Source of the DNA: Pseudoalteromonas sp. T1lg75
GTDB lineage: Bacteria > Pseudomonadota > Gammaproteobacteria > Enterobacterales > Alteromonadaceae
Direction of reading: 5' to 3'
DNA: 64,000 nucleotides
Assembly (NCBI RefSeq): GCF_002964705.1
Contig: NZ_PQCD01000062.1
Location: 184,259 to 248,258, forward strand
Shown here: positions 9,755-21,748 of the stretch, piece after piece
Position numbering within the stretch: position 1 is the stretch's first letter
Layout of the letters: each line of letters opens with the position of its first letter
Made by a program: the position numbers and the translations under genes
The notes under the pieces: model-generated
Seen by the model: the letters and a program-made list of their open reading frames with translations, nothing else
The model's database searches: none
What the model was told of the DNA's origin: nothing

Positions 9755-10955
9755 GCTCATATTCGCTGCCACTGGTGGAGGCAATAATTTTAATATCGTC
9801 CTGCCCTGCGCTCAGATCGATATCCTTGGCGGTAATATGATGACGGTGTTGGGTATTGTAAAACACCCTTACCCTAGGGCGAATGGGGTTGTCACTATTG
9901 CCCTGCACCACCATGGCCAAGCGCTCGTTGGTTAAGTGCACCAGGGTGCCGATTGGATAGATCCCGACGCATTTAATAAAGCGTTGCACCAGGGCCTGAT
10001 CGAACAGCTGCTCTTGAGCCAGCAAGAAGCGTAATGCGCCAAGCGGCTCTTGCCCCTGTTTATAGGGCTTATCAGCAATCATGGCCGCATAAACATCGAC
10101 AATGGCGAGAATACGTGCCTCACGAGAGAGTTTATCGGCACTAAGGCCGCGCGGGTAGCCACTGCCATCGAGACGCTCATGGTGATTGACTATCATCTCC
10201 AGCATCATGGCGGTGATATGTTTTTGCCCCTTCAGCATGCTCAAACCCAGGGCCACATGCTTACGCATCGCCTTGACCTCAAGCTCACTTAACCGGCTAG
10301 GTTTAGACAAAACTCCCTGTGGCACCTTGGCCAGGCCAATATCATGCAGTAAAGCTGCCAGCGCCATCTGCCTGACCTTAGTCATTTCATAGCCCAGGTA
10401 TTTGGCGAAAATCGCGGTGAGAATGGCGCAGTTGAGCATATGCCGCCAGGTATAGCTTTGCTGATCGCGCAACAGCGTCAACGCCGCCATGGCATCGGCG
10501 TTACGAAACACCGAATCGACAATGGCGTCGGCAATATCGCTAAGCAACTCCATATTCACCAGCATGCCGGCGCTCAAATCATGAAACATGGCGCGCAACT
10601 TACCCTGGCTTTGTTCATAGCAGGTGCTGGCGATTAAATATTCCTGCTCTAATGTGGCCTGTGCAGATTTGTCGGGGCTTAGCTTAGTTGGTGCCTCTTC
10701 AGAGACTTGAGCATCAGGCTCTAGAACCTTGGCGGGGGCGCTGCCAGGCTGCAAATGTCGAGGAATTGCCACCTCACTCTGGGCAAAGTCGATGGTCAAC
10801 TCTTCAACCCCTTCCTTGAGCAGGCGCTCAATGATAGCGGGGTCTCGCACCATACCGCGGGTTTTGATTTTAATTGCCGCCCCTGCTGTCTGCCTATTGA
10901 CGCGATCGACAAACATGCCGGGCTTTAACTCGCTAATAGATAAGGAGATCAACAT
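9714..10955 (-). CDS. HD-GYP domain cyclic-di-GMP phosphodiesterase
   Basis: A 413-residue cytoplasmic protein. The N-terminal about 120 residues (starting LSISELKPGMFVDRV) resemble the DUF3391 domain often found before HD-GYP. The C-terminal HD-GYP domain has the metal ligands His204-Asp205 in LLHDIGLAKVP and the signature HHERLDGSGYPRGL near residues 255-268. All key residues are present, so it should hydrolyse c-di-GMP. The start ATG 10953-10955 follows GGAG with normal spacing. It lies downstream of plsC and rraB on the same strand but behind a hairpin, so it probably has its own promoter in the 85-base gap. Confidence 0.9.
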   Translation of the reverse strand: MLISLSISELKPGMFVDRVNRQTAGAAIKIKTRGMVRDPAIIERLLKEGVEELTIDFAQSEVAIPRHLQPGSAPAKVLEPDAQVSEEAPTKLSPDKSAQATLEQEYLIASTCYEQSQGKLRAMFHDLSAGMLVNMELLSDIADAIVDSVFRNADAMAALTLLRDQQSYTWRHMLNCAILTAIFAKYLGYEMTKVRQMALAALLHDIGLAKVPQGVLSKPSRLSELEVKAMRKHVALGLSMLKGQKHITAMMLEMIVNHHERLDGSGYPRGLSADKLSREARILAIVDVYAAMIADKPYKQGQEPLGALRFLLAQEQLFDQALVQRFIKCVGIYPIGTLVHLTNERLAMVVQGNSDNPIRPRVRVFYNTQHRHHITAKDIDLSAGQDDIKIIASTSGSEYELNLARLLKEHLLP

Positions 10956-11019
10956 ATAAAAGGGCTAGCAATTGAAGGACTCGAAGAACGTTATCACTAA
11001 CTAATACTTAAAGTCTATG

Positions 11020-11041
11020 AAAGGTGGATAAAACCACCTTT
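11020..11041 (-). terminator. Hairpin after rraB
   Basis: On the minus strand an 8-bp perfect stem (aaaggtgg 11020-11027 with ccaccttt 11034-11041) with a 6-base loop starts at the rraB stop codon. No long T-tract follows, so it may be a weak terminator. Confidence 0.5.
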
Positions 11042-11376
11042 TAGTCTTGGAAGTAGGTTCCCCAACCGTCGTATTCAACCTTGTTTTGCTCGGCTATGGC
11101 CACCAGTTTGTCTACGTCTTCCATAATCGCGTCGGCGTTTAGTTCACACTCTACCACCACGTCGAAGCCCCAAATGGTACCGCCCTCTTCAAGCTCCAGC
11201 TCCGCCGGCTCTTCAACGTCGTAACCCAGTTTAAATGCGGCCAGAGCGGCACTTTCTAAGGCGTTAAAGTCTTCACACACAAAATGGTGCTCTACTTCAT
11301 ACAGCAGCTCCGGGTTAGAACCGTCTTCAAGTAGTGACTCAACAATTTCTTCGCTTATTTCGCGCCAGTTTTCCAT
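11041..11376 (-). CDS. rraB: Regulator of ribonuclease E activity B
   Basis: RraB binds the C-terminal scaffold of RNase E and alters its activity toward a subset of mRNAs. The 111-residue protein matches the E. coli family in ESLLEDGSNPELLYEVEHH, AAFKLGYDV and the C-terminal VEYDGWGTYF. It lacks the long acidic tail that follows GWGTYF in E. coli. The start codon directly follows the plsC stop (TAAATG), so the two are translationally coupled in one transcript. Confidence 0.93.
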   Translation of the reverse strand: MENWREISEEIVESLLEDGSNPELLYEVEHHFVCEDFNALESAALAAFKLGYDVEEPAELELEEGGTIWGFDVVVECELNADAIMEDVDKLVAIAEQNKVEYDGWGTYFQD

Positions 11377-12081
11377 TTAGCTTCTCTCATTTAATTGCGT
11401 CAGCGTTTCATTCATCACCTCATGGAAGTGATCGGCGTATTGGCGAACACTCATGGATGCATCTAACAGCTGTGGGGCTAACATTTTGATGTAGATAGTA
11501 CCATTATCCCAGCGGTTTAACTTAATACATTTATGGGTATCGCTCATCACCACGGGGATCACCGGAATATTGGCATTGGCGGCGGTATGAAAGGCACCGG
11601 TTTTAAAGGGCAGCAGGCCACGGCCATAGCTGCGCGTGCCTTCGGGGAACATCCACAGGGATAACCCGCCTTTTTTTAACTTTTCCGTGGTCTTGGTTAT
11701 GGTCGCCATGGCTTTTTTACGGTTGCCACGGTCGATCAGAATATTACCCGATAGCCAATATAACTGGCCAAAGAAGGGGATCCATTTGAGGCTCTTTTTA
11801 CCCAAACTCACCGTATTACGCTGTAGCGCCGCGGGTAAAAAGAAAATATCGTAATTGTTCTGATGATTGGCAATATACACCGCCGGCTCACCACTGACGA
11901 TGGCTTCGTCTTTTTCTATCACCAGCTTAACGCCAAACAACCTTGAGGCCGCCCCATACCAGCTGCCGATAATGCGAACATTATCGCCATGAAACGGACG
12001 CACCAGGCACAACAAAAAACCTGCGATGAAACTACAAGGAATAAATACCGCAATTACCAACAAGCGTAACAATGCCAGCAC
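11377..12081 (-). CDS. plsC: 1-acyl-sn-glycerol-3-phosphate acyltransferase
   Basis: Inner-membrane enzyme that acylates lysophosphatidic acid to phosphatidic acid. It has an N-terminal hydrophobic helix (LALLRLLVIAVFIPCSFI), the catalytic NHQNNYD (NHx4D) motif, the GKKSLKWIPFFGQLYW segment and the FPEGTRS substrate-binding motif. All agree closely with E. coli PlsC. I prefer the GTG at 12081 because GGAG lies six bases upstream and the length (234) and N-terminus then match E. coli; an ATG at 12144 or 12120 in the same frame would add 13-21 residues. rraB follows without a gap. A second acyltransferase homologue lies at 55.1 kb. Confidence 0.9.
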   Translation of the reverse strand: MLALLRLLVIAVFIPCSFIAGFLLCLVRPFHGDNVRIIGSWYGAASRLFGVKLVIEKDEAIVSGEPAVYIANHQNNYDIFFLPAALQRNTVSLGKKSLKWIPFFGQLYWLSGNILIDRGNRKKAMATITKTTEKLKKGGLSLWMFPEGTRSYGRGLLPFKTGAFHTAANANIPVIPVVMSDTHKCIKLNRWDNGTIYIKMLAPQLLDASMSVRQYADHFHEVMNETLTQLNERS

Positions 12082-14553
<2,472 letters not shown>

Positions 14554-14570
14554 GCCGTTCGCTGAGGCAT

Positions 14571-14599
14571 AAAAAAAGAGGGCTAAGCCCTCTTTTTTT
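14571..14599. terminator. Bidirectional terminator katG/parC
   Basis: Stem gagggc/gccctc (14578-14583 with 14587-14592) is extended by seven A on the left and seven T on the right. It suits both convergent genes and overlaps the parC stop codon by two bases. Confidence 0.92.
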
Positions 14600-16895
14600 A
14601 TTCTTCGGTTGTTGCTGCCACTTCGGGCTCTGGCGTATTACCGGCCAGTTCAATCTCACAGCCGTCCACCCGTTGCAGGCCTCTGGGTAACTTGTTACCA
14701 CGACGACCACGCTCGCCGTGATAGTGCTCAAGATCGCTTGGTTTGAGCGTCAGCTTGCGCTTACCGGCCAACAGGGTAACGCTGGCGCCTTCGGGCACCA
14801 CCGCCAACAGTTTCACAAACTCCTCACGCGCCTGCACCTTGGCGCTGGGGATGGAAATAATCTTATTGCCCTTACCCTTAGCCAGTTTCGGCAGATCACG
14901 CAGCGGGAACAGCAGCATGCGCCCCTCGCTGGAAATCGCCATACAATAGTCGCTGGCAATGTCGCCCACGGCAATGGGCTGCATCAGTAAGCCGCCCTTA
15001 GGAATGCTCACCAAGGCCTTACCGTTTTTGTTCTTACTCACCAAGTCGTTAAATTCGGCGACAAAACCATAACCGGCATCGCTGGCCATCAGCAGCATCT
15101 GCTCGCTCTCGGCCATCACTGCATGCTCCAAGGTGGCACCGGCGGCAATATTGAAGCGTCCCGACATGGGCTCACCCTGGCTGCGCGCCGAAGGCAGGCT
15201 ATGAGCGTCGGTGGCAAAGGCGCGACCACTGGAGTCGAGGAATACCGCGGGCTGATTGCTCTTACCCTTGGCACTGGCCTTAAACTTATCACCGGAGCGG
15301 TAACTCAGCCCCTCGGCATCGACATCATGGCCCTTGGCCACCCGGGCCCAGCCTTTTTCAGAAAGCACCACGGTCACCGACTCGGAAGGAATAAGATCCT
15401 TCTCGCTTAGGGCCTTGGCTTCTTCACGCTCAACCACAGGTGAGCGGCGATCATCGCCATACAACTCGGCGGCTTCCTGGATTTCTTTTTTCATCAGCGT
15501 CGACATGCGGCGCTCTGAGCCTAAAGTCAGCTCCAATTTGTCACGCTCTTTGGCCAGCTCATCCTGCTCGCCACGAATTTTCATTTCTTCAAGCTTGGCA
15601 AGATGACGAAGTTTTAAGTCCAAGATGGCTTCGGCCTGGGTTTCACTCAGGCCAAAACGTTCCATCAACACCGGCTTGGGTTCGTCCTCGTTGCGGATAA
15701 TGGCAATCACTTCATCGATATTGAGGAAGGCGATCATTAAGCCTTCAAGAATATGCAGGCGAGCCATAACCTTATCGAGACGATACTGCAAACGGCGACG
15801 CACGGTGTCGCGGCGGAACTCCAGCCATTCGCTTAAAATACTGCGTAGATCTTTAACCTGAGGACGACCATCCAGGCCGATCATATTCAGGTTAACGCGG
15901 TAGTTTTTCTCTAAATCGGTTGTCGCAAACAGGTGTGCCATCAACGGCTCCACCTTAATGCGATTCGAGCGCGGCACCACCACGATACGGGTCGGGTTTT
16001 CATGGTCCGACTCGTCGCGTAGGTCCGCCACCATGGGCAGTTTCTTCGCCGTCATCTGATTGGCGATTTGCTCCAGCACCTTAGCACCGGAACATTGATG
16101 CGGCAGCGCGGTGATCACTACCTCGCCCTGCTCCACATGGTACTTGGCGCGCATTTTCAGCGAACCGCGACCCGTGGTGTACATCTTTTCGATGTCGGCT
16201 TTCGGGGTGATGATTTCCGCTTCGGTGGGATAATCAGGTGCCTTAACCAACTGCAGCAGTTCGTTTAATTCGGATTTAGGTTTATCGAGCAATAAACAAC
16301 AGGCATCGGCCAACTCACGCACATTGTGAGGCGGAATATCCGTGGCCATACCCACGGCTATACCTGTCACGCCGTTTAACAGGATATGCGGTAAACGCGC
16401 CGGCAGTACCAGCGGCTCTTTCATGGTGCCGTCGAAGTTCGGCGTCCAGTCTACCGTGCCCTGGCCCAGCTCTTTGAGCAACACCTCGGAGAACTTAGAC
16501 AAACGCGCTTCGGTATAACGCATAGCGGCGAAGGATTTAGGGTCGTCCGCCGCACCCCAGTTCCCCTGACCGTCCACCAGCGGGTAGCGGTAAGAAAACG
16601 GCTGCGCCATCAACACCATGGCTTCATAACAAGCGCTATCGCCATGGGGGTGGTATTTACCTAGCACGTCACCCACGGTACGGGCAGACTTTTTATATTT
16701 TGCCGCCGCCGATAAGCCAAGCTCGCTCATCGCATAAACAATACGGCGTTGTACGGGCTTAAGGCCATCGCCAATATGCGGCAAGGCGCGGTCCATGATC
16801 ACATACATGGAATAGTTAAGGTAGGCGTCTTCGGTAAAACGCCCCATAGTAAGCTGCTCTATGCCTTGTTGCGACAAGGTCGTTGTTTGTGTCAT
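14598..16895 (-). CDS. parC: DNA topoisomerase IV subunit A
   Basis: Catalytic breakage-reunion subunit of topoisomerase IV, which decatenates daughter chromosomes with ParE. It has 765 residues (E. coli 752). The active-site tyrosine is Tyr127 in [10 protein letters not shown]. The quinolone-determining segment [15 protein letters not shown] keeps Ser87 and Glu91 (E. coli Ser80 and Glu84), so there is no classical ParC resistance change. The C-terminal six-bladed domain follows. It is the last gene of the leftward nudF-parC cluster, separated from parE by a sorbosone-dehydrogenase-like gene. Confidence 0.97.
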   Translation of the reverse strand: MTQTTTLSQQGIEQLTMGRFTEDAYLNYSMYVIMDRALPHIGDGLKPVQRRIVYAMSELGLSAAAKYKKSARTVGDVLGKYHPHGDSACYEAMVLMAQPFSYRYPLVDGQGNWGAADDPKSFAAMRYTEARLSKFSEVLLKELGQGTVDWTPNFDGTMKEPLVLPARLPHILLNGVTGIAVGMATDIPPHNVRELADACCLLLDKPKSELNELLQLVKAPDYPTEAEIITPKADIEKMYTTGRGSLKMRAKYHVEQGEVVITALPHQCSGAKVLEQIANQMTAKKLPMVADLRDESDHENPTRIVVVPRSNRIKVEPLMAHLFATTDLEKNYRVNLNMIGLDGRPQVKDLRSILSEWLEFRRDTVRRRLQYRLDKVMARLHILEGLMIAFLNIDEVIAIIRNEDEPKPVLMERFGLSETQAEAILDLKLRHLAKLEEMKIRGEQDELAKERDKLELTLGSERRMSTLMKKEIQEAAELYGDDRRSPVVEREEAKALSEKDLIPSESVTVVLSEKGWARVAKGHDVDAEGLSYRSGDKFKASAKGKSNQPAVFLDSSGRAFATDAHSLPSARSQGEPMSGRFNIAAGATLEHAVMAESEQMLLMASDAGYGFVAEFNDLVSKNKNGKALVSIPKGGLLMQPIAVGDIASDYCMAISSEGRMLLFPLRDLPKLAKGKGNKIISIPSAKVQAREEFVKLLAVVPEGASVTLLAGKRKLTLKPSDLEHYHGERGRRGNKLPRGLQRVDGCEIELAGNTPEPEVAATTEE

Positions 16896-16911
16896 TGCTC
16901 GTTATCCAAAC

Positions 16912-18006
16912 TTACTTTTTATTATATTGCACACGGTAGATGGCATTGGCGTAATCGTCTGAGACCAGCAGGCTGCCATCGGGCATTTGCACCATGGCCA
17001 CCGGGCGACCATAGGTTTGCTCATTTTCCATAAAGCCGGTAATAAACGGCGTATAACCCGTCACCTTATCGCCCTCAACCTCGGCGACCATGACGCGGTA
17101 ACCCGCTTTTTTACTGCGGTTCCATGAACCGTGTTCGGCCACAAAGAGCTGATTTTTATACTTGGCAGGGAACTGTTCGCCGGTGTAGAAATGAATGCCC
17201 AGCGGTGCCACATGAGCGCCCAAATTAAGGGCCGGCTGCACATAGTCACTCATGTTCTTACCCTTACCGAATTCAGGATCGGCAATGGTGCCGCCATGAA
17301 AATACGGAAAGCCAAAATGTTGCCCGGGCTCGGTTATCACATTGATTTCACAGGGTGGAATATCGTCACCCATCATGTCACGACCATTATCGCTGAACCA
17401 TAAATTGCCGGTTTGCGGGTGGTAATCAAAGCCCACCGAGTTACGTACACCCTTAGCGATGGTAGTGACTTCCTTGCTTTTCAGATCCAGTGTATACAGC
17501 AGACCAAATTCCGGATCCTCGGCACAGACATTACAAGGCACGCCAACCGGAATGATTAAGTCGCCCTTGGGCGAGAAACGGATAAACTTCCAGCCATGAT
17601 GACGCTTATCGGGAAGCTGGTCGAATACCACTTCCATTTCCGCCTTATCCAACTTGGTGTCTATGTCTTTAAAGCGGACTATACGCTCGACTTCGGCGAC
17701 ATATAAATCGCCATCCTTAAAGGCGATGCCGGACGGCAAATTCAAACCCTCGGCGATTAATACCTGGCGCTCCGCCTGGCCGTCTTTATCGGCATCGATT
17801 AACGCATGCACCTTGCCGGCCTTACGCGAACCGGCATAGACAATCCCTGTGTCTGATAACGCCAGCTGACGGGCATTGTCTACGTTCAGGGCATAAGGCT
17901 GGATGCTAAAGCCTTCCGGTACCGACAGACGCTCGGTAATATCCGTGGCCTGGGCGCTCCCGACAAAAGCCAAGCCAATTAACGCACTTAAAATTTTATT
18001 ACCCAT
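16912..18006 (-). CDS. Sorbosone-dehydrogenase-like periplasmic beta-propeller (PQQ-dependent sugar dehydrogenase family)
   Basis: A 364-residue exported protein (signal MGNKILSALIGLAFVGSAQA) with a six-bladed propeller typical of the GDH/sorbosone dehydrogenase (L-sorbosone, soluble glucose dehydrogenase) family. Family segments include LNLPSGIAF, DKRHHGWKF, RNSVGFDYHP, FGFPYFHGG and VAEHGSWNRS. A CxxC pair (CNVC) lies mid-chain. Substrate and PQQ dependence are inferred from the family. ATG 18006 has AGAGAGG six bases upstream. It lies 54 bases after parE and 16 before parC on the same strand, so it is probably co-transcribed with topoisomerase genes, with which it has no obvious functional link. 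Confidence 0.82.
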   Translation of the reverse strand: MGNKILSALIGLAFVGSAQATDITERLSVPEGFSIQPYALNVDNARQLALSDTGIVYAGSRKAGKVHALIDADKDGQAERQVLIAEGLNLPSGIAFKDGDLYVAEVERIVRFKDIDTKLDKAEMEVVFDQLPDKRHHGWKFIRFSPKGDLIIPVGVPCNVCAEDPEFGLLYTLDLKSKEVTTIAKGVRNSVGFDYHPQTGNLWFSDNGRDMMGDDIPPCEINVITEPGQHFGFPYFHGGTIADPEFGKGKNMSDYVQPALNLGAHVAPLGIHFYTGEQFPAKYKNQLFVAEHGSWNRSKKAGYRVMVAEVEGDKVTGYTPFITGFMENEQTYGRPVAMVQMPDGSLLVSDDYANAIYRVQYNKK

Positions 18007-18060
18007 GGAAACCTCTCTCTGTGTATTGGCGCCGCAGCACGGCACCCAGATTACTGTTAC

Positions 18061-19956
18061 TTAGAGTTCAACTTCGGCCTTGTCGCCGTGGTTTTCCAAC
18101 CACTGACGGCGATCGCCGGAGCGCTTTTTCGCCAGCAGCATATCCATCACTTCTTCGGTCTGCTCCGGCTCGTCCAAGGTTAACTGCACCAAGCGACGGG
18201 TATTGGGATCCATGGTCGTTTCACGCAGTTGCAGCGGGTTCATTTCACCCAGACCTTTAAAGCGCTGGACGTTAACCTTGCCGCGCTTTTTCTCTGCTTC
18301 GATACGATCGAGAATCCCGGTTTTTTCATCTTCATCGAGGGCATAGAACACCTCTTTGCCGACGTCGATACGATACAGTGGCGGCATCGCCACATAGACA
18401 TGGCCCTGACGCACCAAGGATGGGAAATGCTTTACAAACAGCGCACACAACAAGGTGGCGATATGCAGTCCATCGGAGTCCGCATCGGCGAGGATACACA
18501 CCTTGCCATAGCGCAGGCCGCTTAAATCTTCGCTATCCGGGTCAATACCTAGGGCCACGGAAATATCGTGCACTTCTTGTGATGCCAGGATCTGTCCCGA
18601 CTCCACTTCCCAGGTGTTAAGGATCTTACCGCGCAGCGGCATGATCGCCTGAAAGTCTCGGTCACGCGCCTGCTTCGCCGAGCCGCCCGCCGAGTCACCT
18701 TCCACCAGAAAGAGCTCGGTGCGCTCGATTTCGCTGCTGCTACAGTCGGTCAGCTTGCCCGGCAGTGCCGGCCCCTGGGTGACCTTTTTACGCACCACCT
18801 TTTTCGCCGCACGCATACGACGCTGGGCATTGCTGATACACAGCTCGGCCAGCAGTTCGGCCACGTCTGTGTGCTCGTTCAACCACAGGCTAAAGGAGTC
18901 TTTGACCACCCCGGAAACAAAGGCCGCACATTGGCGCGACGACAGTTTTTCTTTCGTTTGTCCGGCAAATTGCGGGTCTTGCATTTTCACCGACAGCACG
19001 TAGGAGCACTTGTCCCAGATATCTTCCGGAGTCAGGCGCACGCCTCGTGGTAACAGGTTACGGAATTCACAGAATTCCCGCATCGCCTCAAGTAAGCCTT
19101 GGCGCAAGCCATTTACATGGGTACCGCCCTGAGCCGTCGGGATCAGGTTGACATAGCTTTCGGTGATCGATTCGCCGCCTTCGGGCAACCACAACAGCGC
19201 CCAGTCTACGCCCTCTGTGCTACCGCTAAATTCACCGGTAAAGGGTTGCTGAGGCAGGGTTTCATAGCCCTTGGTGGCATCCTTGATATAGTCTTTAAGG
19301 CCGGCTTCGTAGAACCATTCCTGAGTTTCTTTGGTTTGCTTATTAATAAAGCGGATGCGCAGACCCGGGCAGAGCACCGCCTTGGCCTTAAGCACATGGT
19401 TTAATTTGCTCAGTGAGAAGTTTGCCGAATCAAAATAGGAAGCATCGGGCCAAAAGCGTACCGAGGTGCCGGTATTGCGCTTACCCACTGTGCCGGTAAC
19501 GTGCAGGTCCTGCACCTTATCGCCATCGGCAAAGGCAATTTCATAAACCTGGCCATCGCGGCGCACCGTGACCTCAACCCGGGTCGATAAGGCGTTCACC
19601 ACGGAAATACCCACACCGTGCAAACCACCGGAGAACTGGTAGTTTTTGTTGGAGAACTTACCACCGGCATGGAGTTTGGTGAGGATCAGCTCAACCCCGG
19701 GAATGCCCTCTTCCGGGTGAATATCAACCGGCATACCCCGGCCATCGTCGATCACCTCCAGGGAGTTATCTTCATGGAGGATCACATCCACCTTGCTGGC
19801 GTGACCGGCCAGGGCCTCGTCGACACTGTTGTCGATCACTTCTTGACCCAGGTGGTTAGGACGGGTGGTATCGGTATACATGCCCGGACGACGTTTTACC
19901 GGGTCCAGACCATTTAATACTTCAATTGCTTCGGCGTTATAGTTCTGCTGGCTCAT
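18061..19956 (-). CDS. parE: DNA topoisomerase IV subunit B
   Basis: ATPase subunit of topoisomerase IV, 631 residues. It has the GHKL ATP site (EVIDNSVDEALAGHA near 37-51, DDGRGMPVDIHPEEGIPG, GGLHGVGISVVNAL) and the TOPRIM acidic motif LVEGDSAGGSAKQARDRDFQ with a downstream DADSDG. Length and the direct PLRGKILNTWEVE junction mark it as ParE rather than GyrB. It starts 19 bases after yqiA, in the conserved order cpdA-yqiA-parE. Confidence 0.97.
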   Translation of the reverse strand: MSQQNYNAEAIEVLNGLDPVKRRPGMYTDTTRPNHLGQEVIDNSVDEALAGHASKVDVILHEDNSLEVIDDGRGMPVDIHPEEGIPGVELILTKLHAGGKFSNKNYQFSGGLHGVGISVVNALSTRVEVTVRRDGQVYEIAFADGDKVQDLHVTGTVGKRNTGTSVRFWPDASYFDSANFSLSKLNHVLKAKAVLCPGLRIRFINKQTKETQEWFYEAGLKDYIKDATKGYETLPQQPFTGEFSGSTEGVDWALLWLPEGGESITESYVNLIPTAQGGTHVNGLRQGLLEAMREFCEFRNLLPRGVRLTPEDIWDKCSYVLSVKMQDPQFAGQTKEKLSSRQCAAFVSGVVKDSFSLWLNEHTDVAELLAELCISNAQRRMRAAKKVVRKKVTQGPALPGKLTDCSSSEIERTELFLVEGDSAGGSAKQARDRDFQAIMPLRGKILNTWEVESGQILASQEVHDISVALGIDPDSEDLSGLRYGKVCILADADSDGLHIATLLCALFVKHFPSLVRQGHVYVAMPPLYRIDVGKEVFYALDEDEKTGILDRIEAEKKRGKVNVQRFKGLGEMNPLQLRETTMDPNTRRLVQLTLDEPEQTEEVMDMLLAKKRSGDRRQWLENHGDKAEVEL

Positions 19957-19975
19957 ATTTTTATTCGTTAACAGC

Positions 19976-20545
19976 CTATGTGGTTAGGGTGATATTTAAG
20001 AATCGCGTAATGGCGCCAAAATAGCGCTCAAATCCTACAAAGCGGTGCTCGCCGCCGGGTTCAACAACCTGTTGGCAGAGTTGGTAGTAGTCTACGGCCT
20101 GCCTATAGGGTAACACTTCATCACCTTGTTGTTGTAACAAAAACAATAGCTCGGGGGAAGTTAATTGCTCTAAATAAAGTTGTTCCAGCGCCAGCAAATG
20201 GCTTTGTTCTAACTGGTAATGATAATCCTGATAAGGGTTGTATTGGGCCCCTAAATAGTCGCTAAACAGGCGCGCCGGGTGCACCGCGGGATTCACCACC
20301 ACCGCCGGCAAGCCATGGATTTGCGATAAATAGGTGGCGTAAAAGCCGCCCAAGGAGCTGCCAATCAGGGCGGTGTTATCGTCAAGGTGCGCCTCTAGTT
20401 GGGCTATGGCCGTTGTCGGGCAGTGACTTAAACGGGGCACTATATACTGCCCGGACCAATTTGCCAGGTGTTCACCTAACTGCACCGCTTTTTGCGATAG
20501 CTCCGAGCTGTTGAAGCCATGAATATAGATTAATTTTCTAGCCAT
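19976..20545 (-). CDS. yqiA: Alpha/beta-hydrolase esterase YqiA
   Basis: Small cytoplasmic esterase of the YqiA family, 189 residues. It opens LIYIHGFNSS and has the nucleophile elbow GSSLGGFYAT near residues 61-70. The charge relay includes the C-terminal GGEHRF histidine and an Asp in QQGDEVLPY. E. coli YqiA hydrolyses short acyl esters in vitro; its physiological substrate is not established. ATG 20545 is chosen because AGGT precedes it by four to five bases and the family starts here; the frame is open to 20623. It overlaps the cpdA stop by 16 bases. Confidence 0.9.
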   Translation of the reverse strand: MARKLIYIHGFNSSELSQKAVQLGEHLANWSGQYIVPRLSHCPTTAIAQLEAHLDDNTALIGSSLGGFYATYLSQIHGLPAVVVNPAVHPARLFSDYLGAQYNPYQDYHYQLEQSHLLALEQLYLEQLTSPELLFLLQQQGDEVLPYRQAVDYYQLCQQVVEPGGEHRFVGFERYFGAITRFLNITLTT

Positions 20546-21312
20546 ACTACCTGAGTCTTGAGTAACCCGTCCTGCTCCACACGTAAGCGCCGGTAGGCCG
20601 GGCCTACGCGTTGTTGCTGCCAATCCTGGGTGTGTTTGGTAAATTGAATTGAAGTCGCCGGCGTGCCATAGATAGTTACGCCCTCACAGACACGCTCATA
20701 TTCGTTATGCGCATGCCCGTGCACCAAGGCCTTCACCTGAGAATGCTCATTGAGTAAATCCAGCAACTGGGCGCCATTTTCCAATATGTGCTTGTCGATA
20801 TAACCACGCACCGGCAAGGGATGATGATGACCGATTAATATATGCGGGGCATCGCTCACTGCCAGCGCCTGTTTAATGTCTTGCAGGTGCGCTTTGCTGA
20901 CCCAGCCCGCCGGCGTAGTACCCTTGGTATTGATCAGCAGCAAGTGCGCATAAGGATGACAAATACGCTTACAGGCACTAATTTGCCCCTGACTCATCCT
21001 CTCTAAATGGGTTAACTCATCATGATTGCCGGGCACCCAAAACACCGGACACGCCAAGGGACTGGCCGCCACCAGCTCGGCAAACAGGTGATAAGACTCG
21101 GCGCTGTGATCTTGAGTGAGGTCGCCACCAAACACCACAAAATCGAAGTCTTCCTCGGCCATGGCCGCCAGGGTTTTAGCCAAATGCTCGGCACAATTAA
21201 CATTAAAGTATTCGCCGTCTTTGTCGGCAAACACATGGCTATCGGTAAAGTGACCGAAATGCAGCGGCTTAGCCGCGCTGATTAGATGTTCTTTAAACCA
21301 GGTCACTGCCAC
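20530..21312 (-). CDS. cpdA: 3',5'-cyclic-AMP phosphodiesterase
   Basis: Metallophosphoesterase that degrades cAMP and so tunes CRP-dependent transcription. In 260 residues it shows all the metal-binding blocks: FTDSHVF (DxH) near residue 23, GGDLTQD, GNHDE, GHHHP and HGHAHNE. The start is GTG and overlaps yqiB by 20 bases. Position between yqiB and yqiA is the same as in E. coli. Confidence 0.94.
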   Translation of the reverse strand: MAVTWFKEHLISAAKPLHFGHFTDSHVFADKDGEYFNVNCAEHLAKTLAAMAEEDFDFVVFGGDLTQDHSAESYHLFAELVAASPLACPVFWVPGNHDELTHLERMSQGQISACKRICHPYAHLLLINTKGTTPAGWVSKAHLQDIKQALAVSDAPHILIGHHHPLPVRGYIDKHILENGAQLLDLLNEHSQVKALVHGHAHNEYERVCEGVTIYGTPATSIQFTKHTQDWQQQRVGPAYRRLRVEQDGLLKTQVVWLEN

Positions 21313-21748
21313 AATCCCAATCCAATACCGCCTCTCCGTGCGAAATACAAAACGTCAGCCAGTCGTGTAAAAACGCATTGACCTGATACTTCTCATCTTT
21401 TTGATGCATGCCCACATTCGGGTAGCTGTAGGCGGGCTTGATGCGGCTATGATAATCCGGGTGCACCACCTCGGCCACCCGGGCATCGTGATAGATGCGC
21501 ACATTCATCGGCGGCGTAAACATACCGGCAATGGCGCCGCGCACCTGAGTAATACAAATATCCGTGGTGTACTTGGCCATCTGCTCTATGTCGACTTGAT
21601 AGCGCTCATGACGAATATCCAACAGGCGCGACGCGCCCCGACATTGCTGCTCGGGGAGAATGCGCAGGACATTGGCATAATTGCGCTCACATAGAGTGAG
21701 ATACTTGGGTAATGATTGTATATACCCGGCTCTTCTTTTTACCGTCAC
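21293..21748 (-). CDS. yqiB: DUF1249 family protein YqiB
   Basis: A 151-residue soluble protein of unknown function that is conserved in gammaproteobacteria between nudF and cpdA. It begins with the family sequence SLPKYLTLCERNYANVLRILP and ends with VNAFLHDWLTFCISHG. The GTG start overlaps the nudF stop (GTGA), so translation is coupled. No catalytic motif is evident. Confidence 0.88.
   Translation of the reverse strand: MTVKRRAGYIQSLPKYLTLCERNYANVLRILPEQQCRGASRLLDIRHERYQVDIEQMAKYTTDICITQVRGAIAGMFTPPMNVRIYHDARVAEVVHPDYHSRIKPAYSYPNVGMHQKDEKYQVNAFLHDWLTFCISHGEAVLDWDCGSDLV

Noticed and set aside
16610..16660. Possible quinolone-resistance changes in ParC
   Set aside because: The resistance-determining segment [10 protein letters not shown] is wild type at the Ser and Glu positions.
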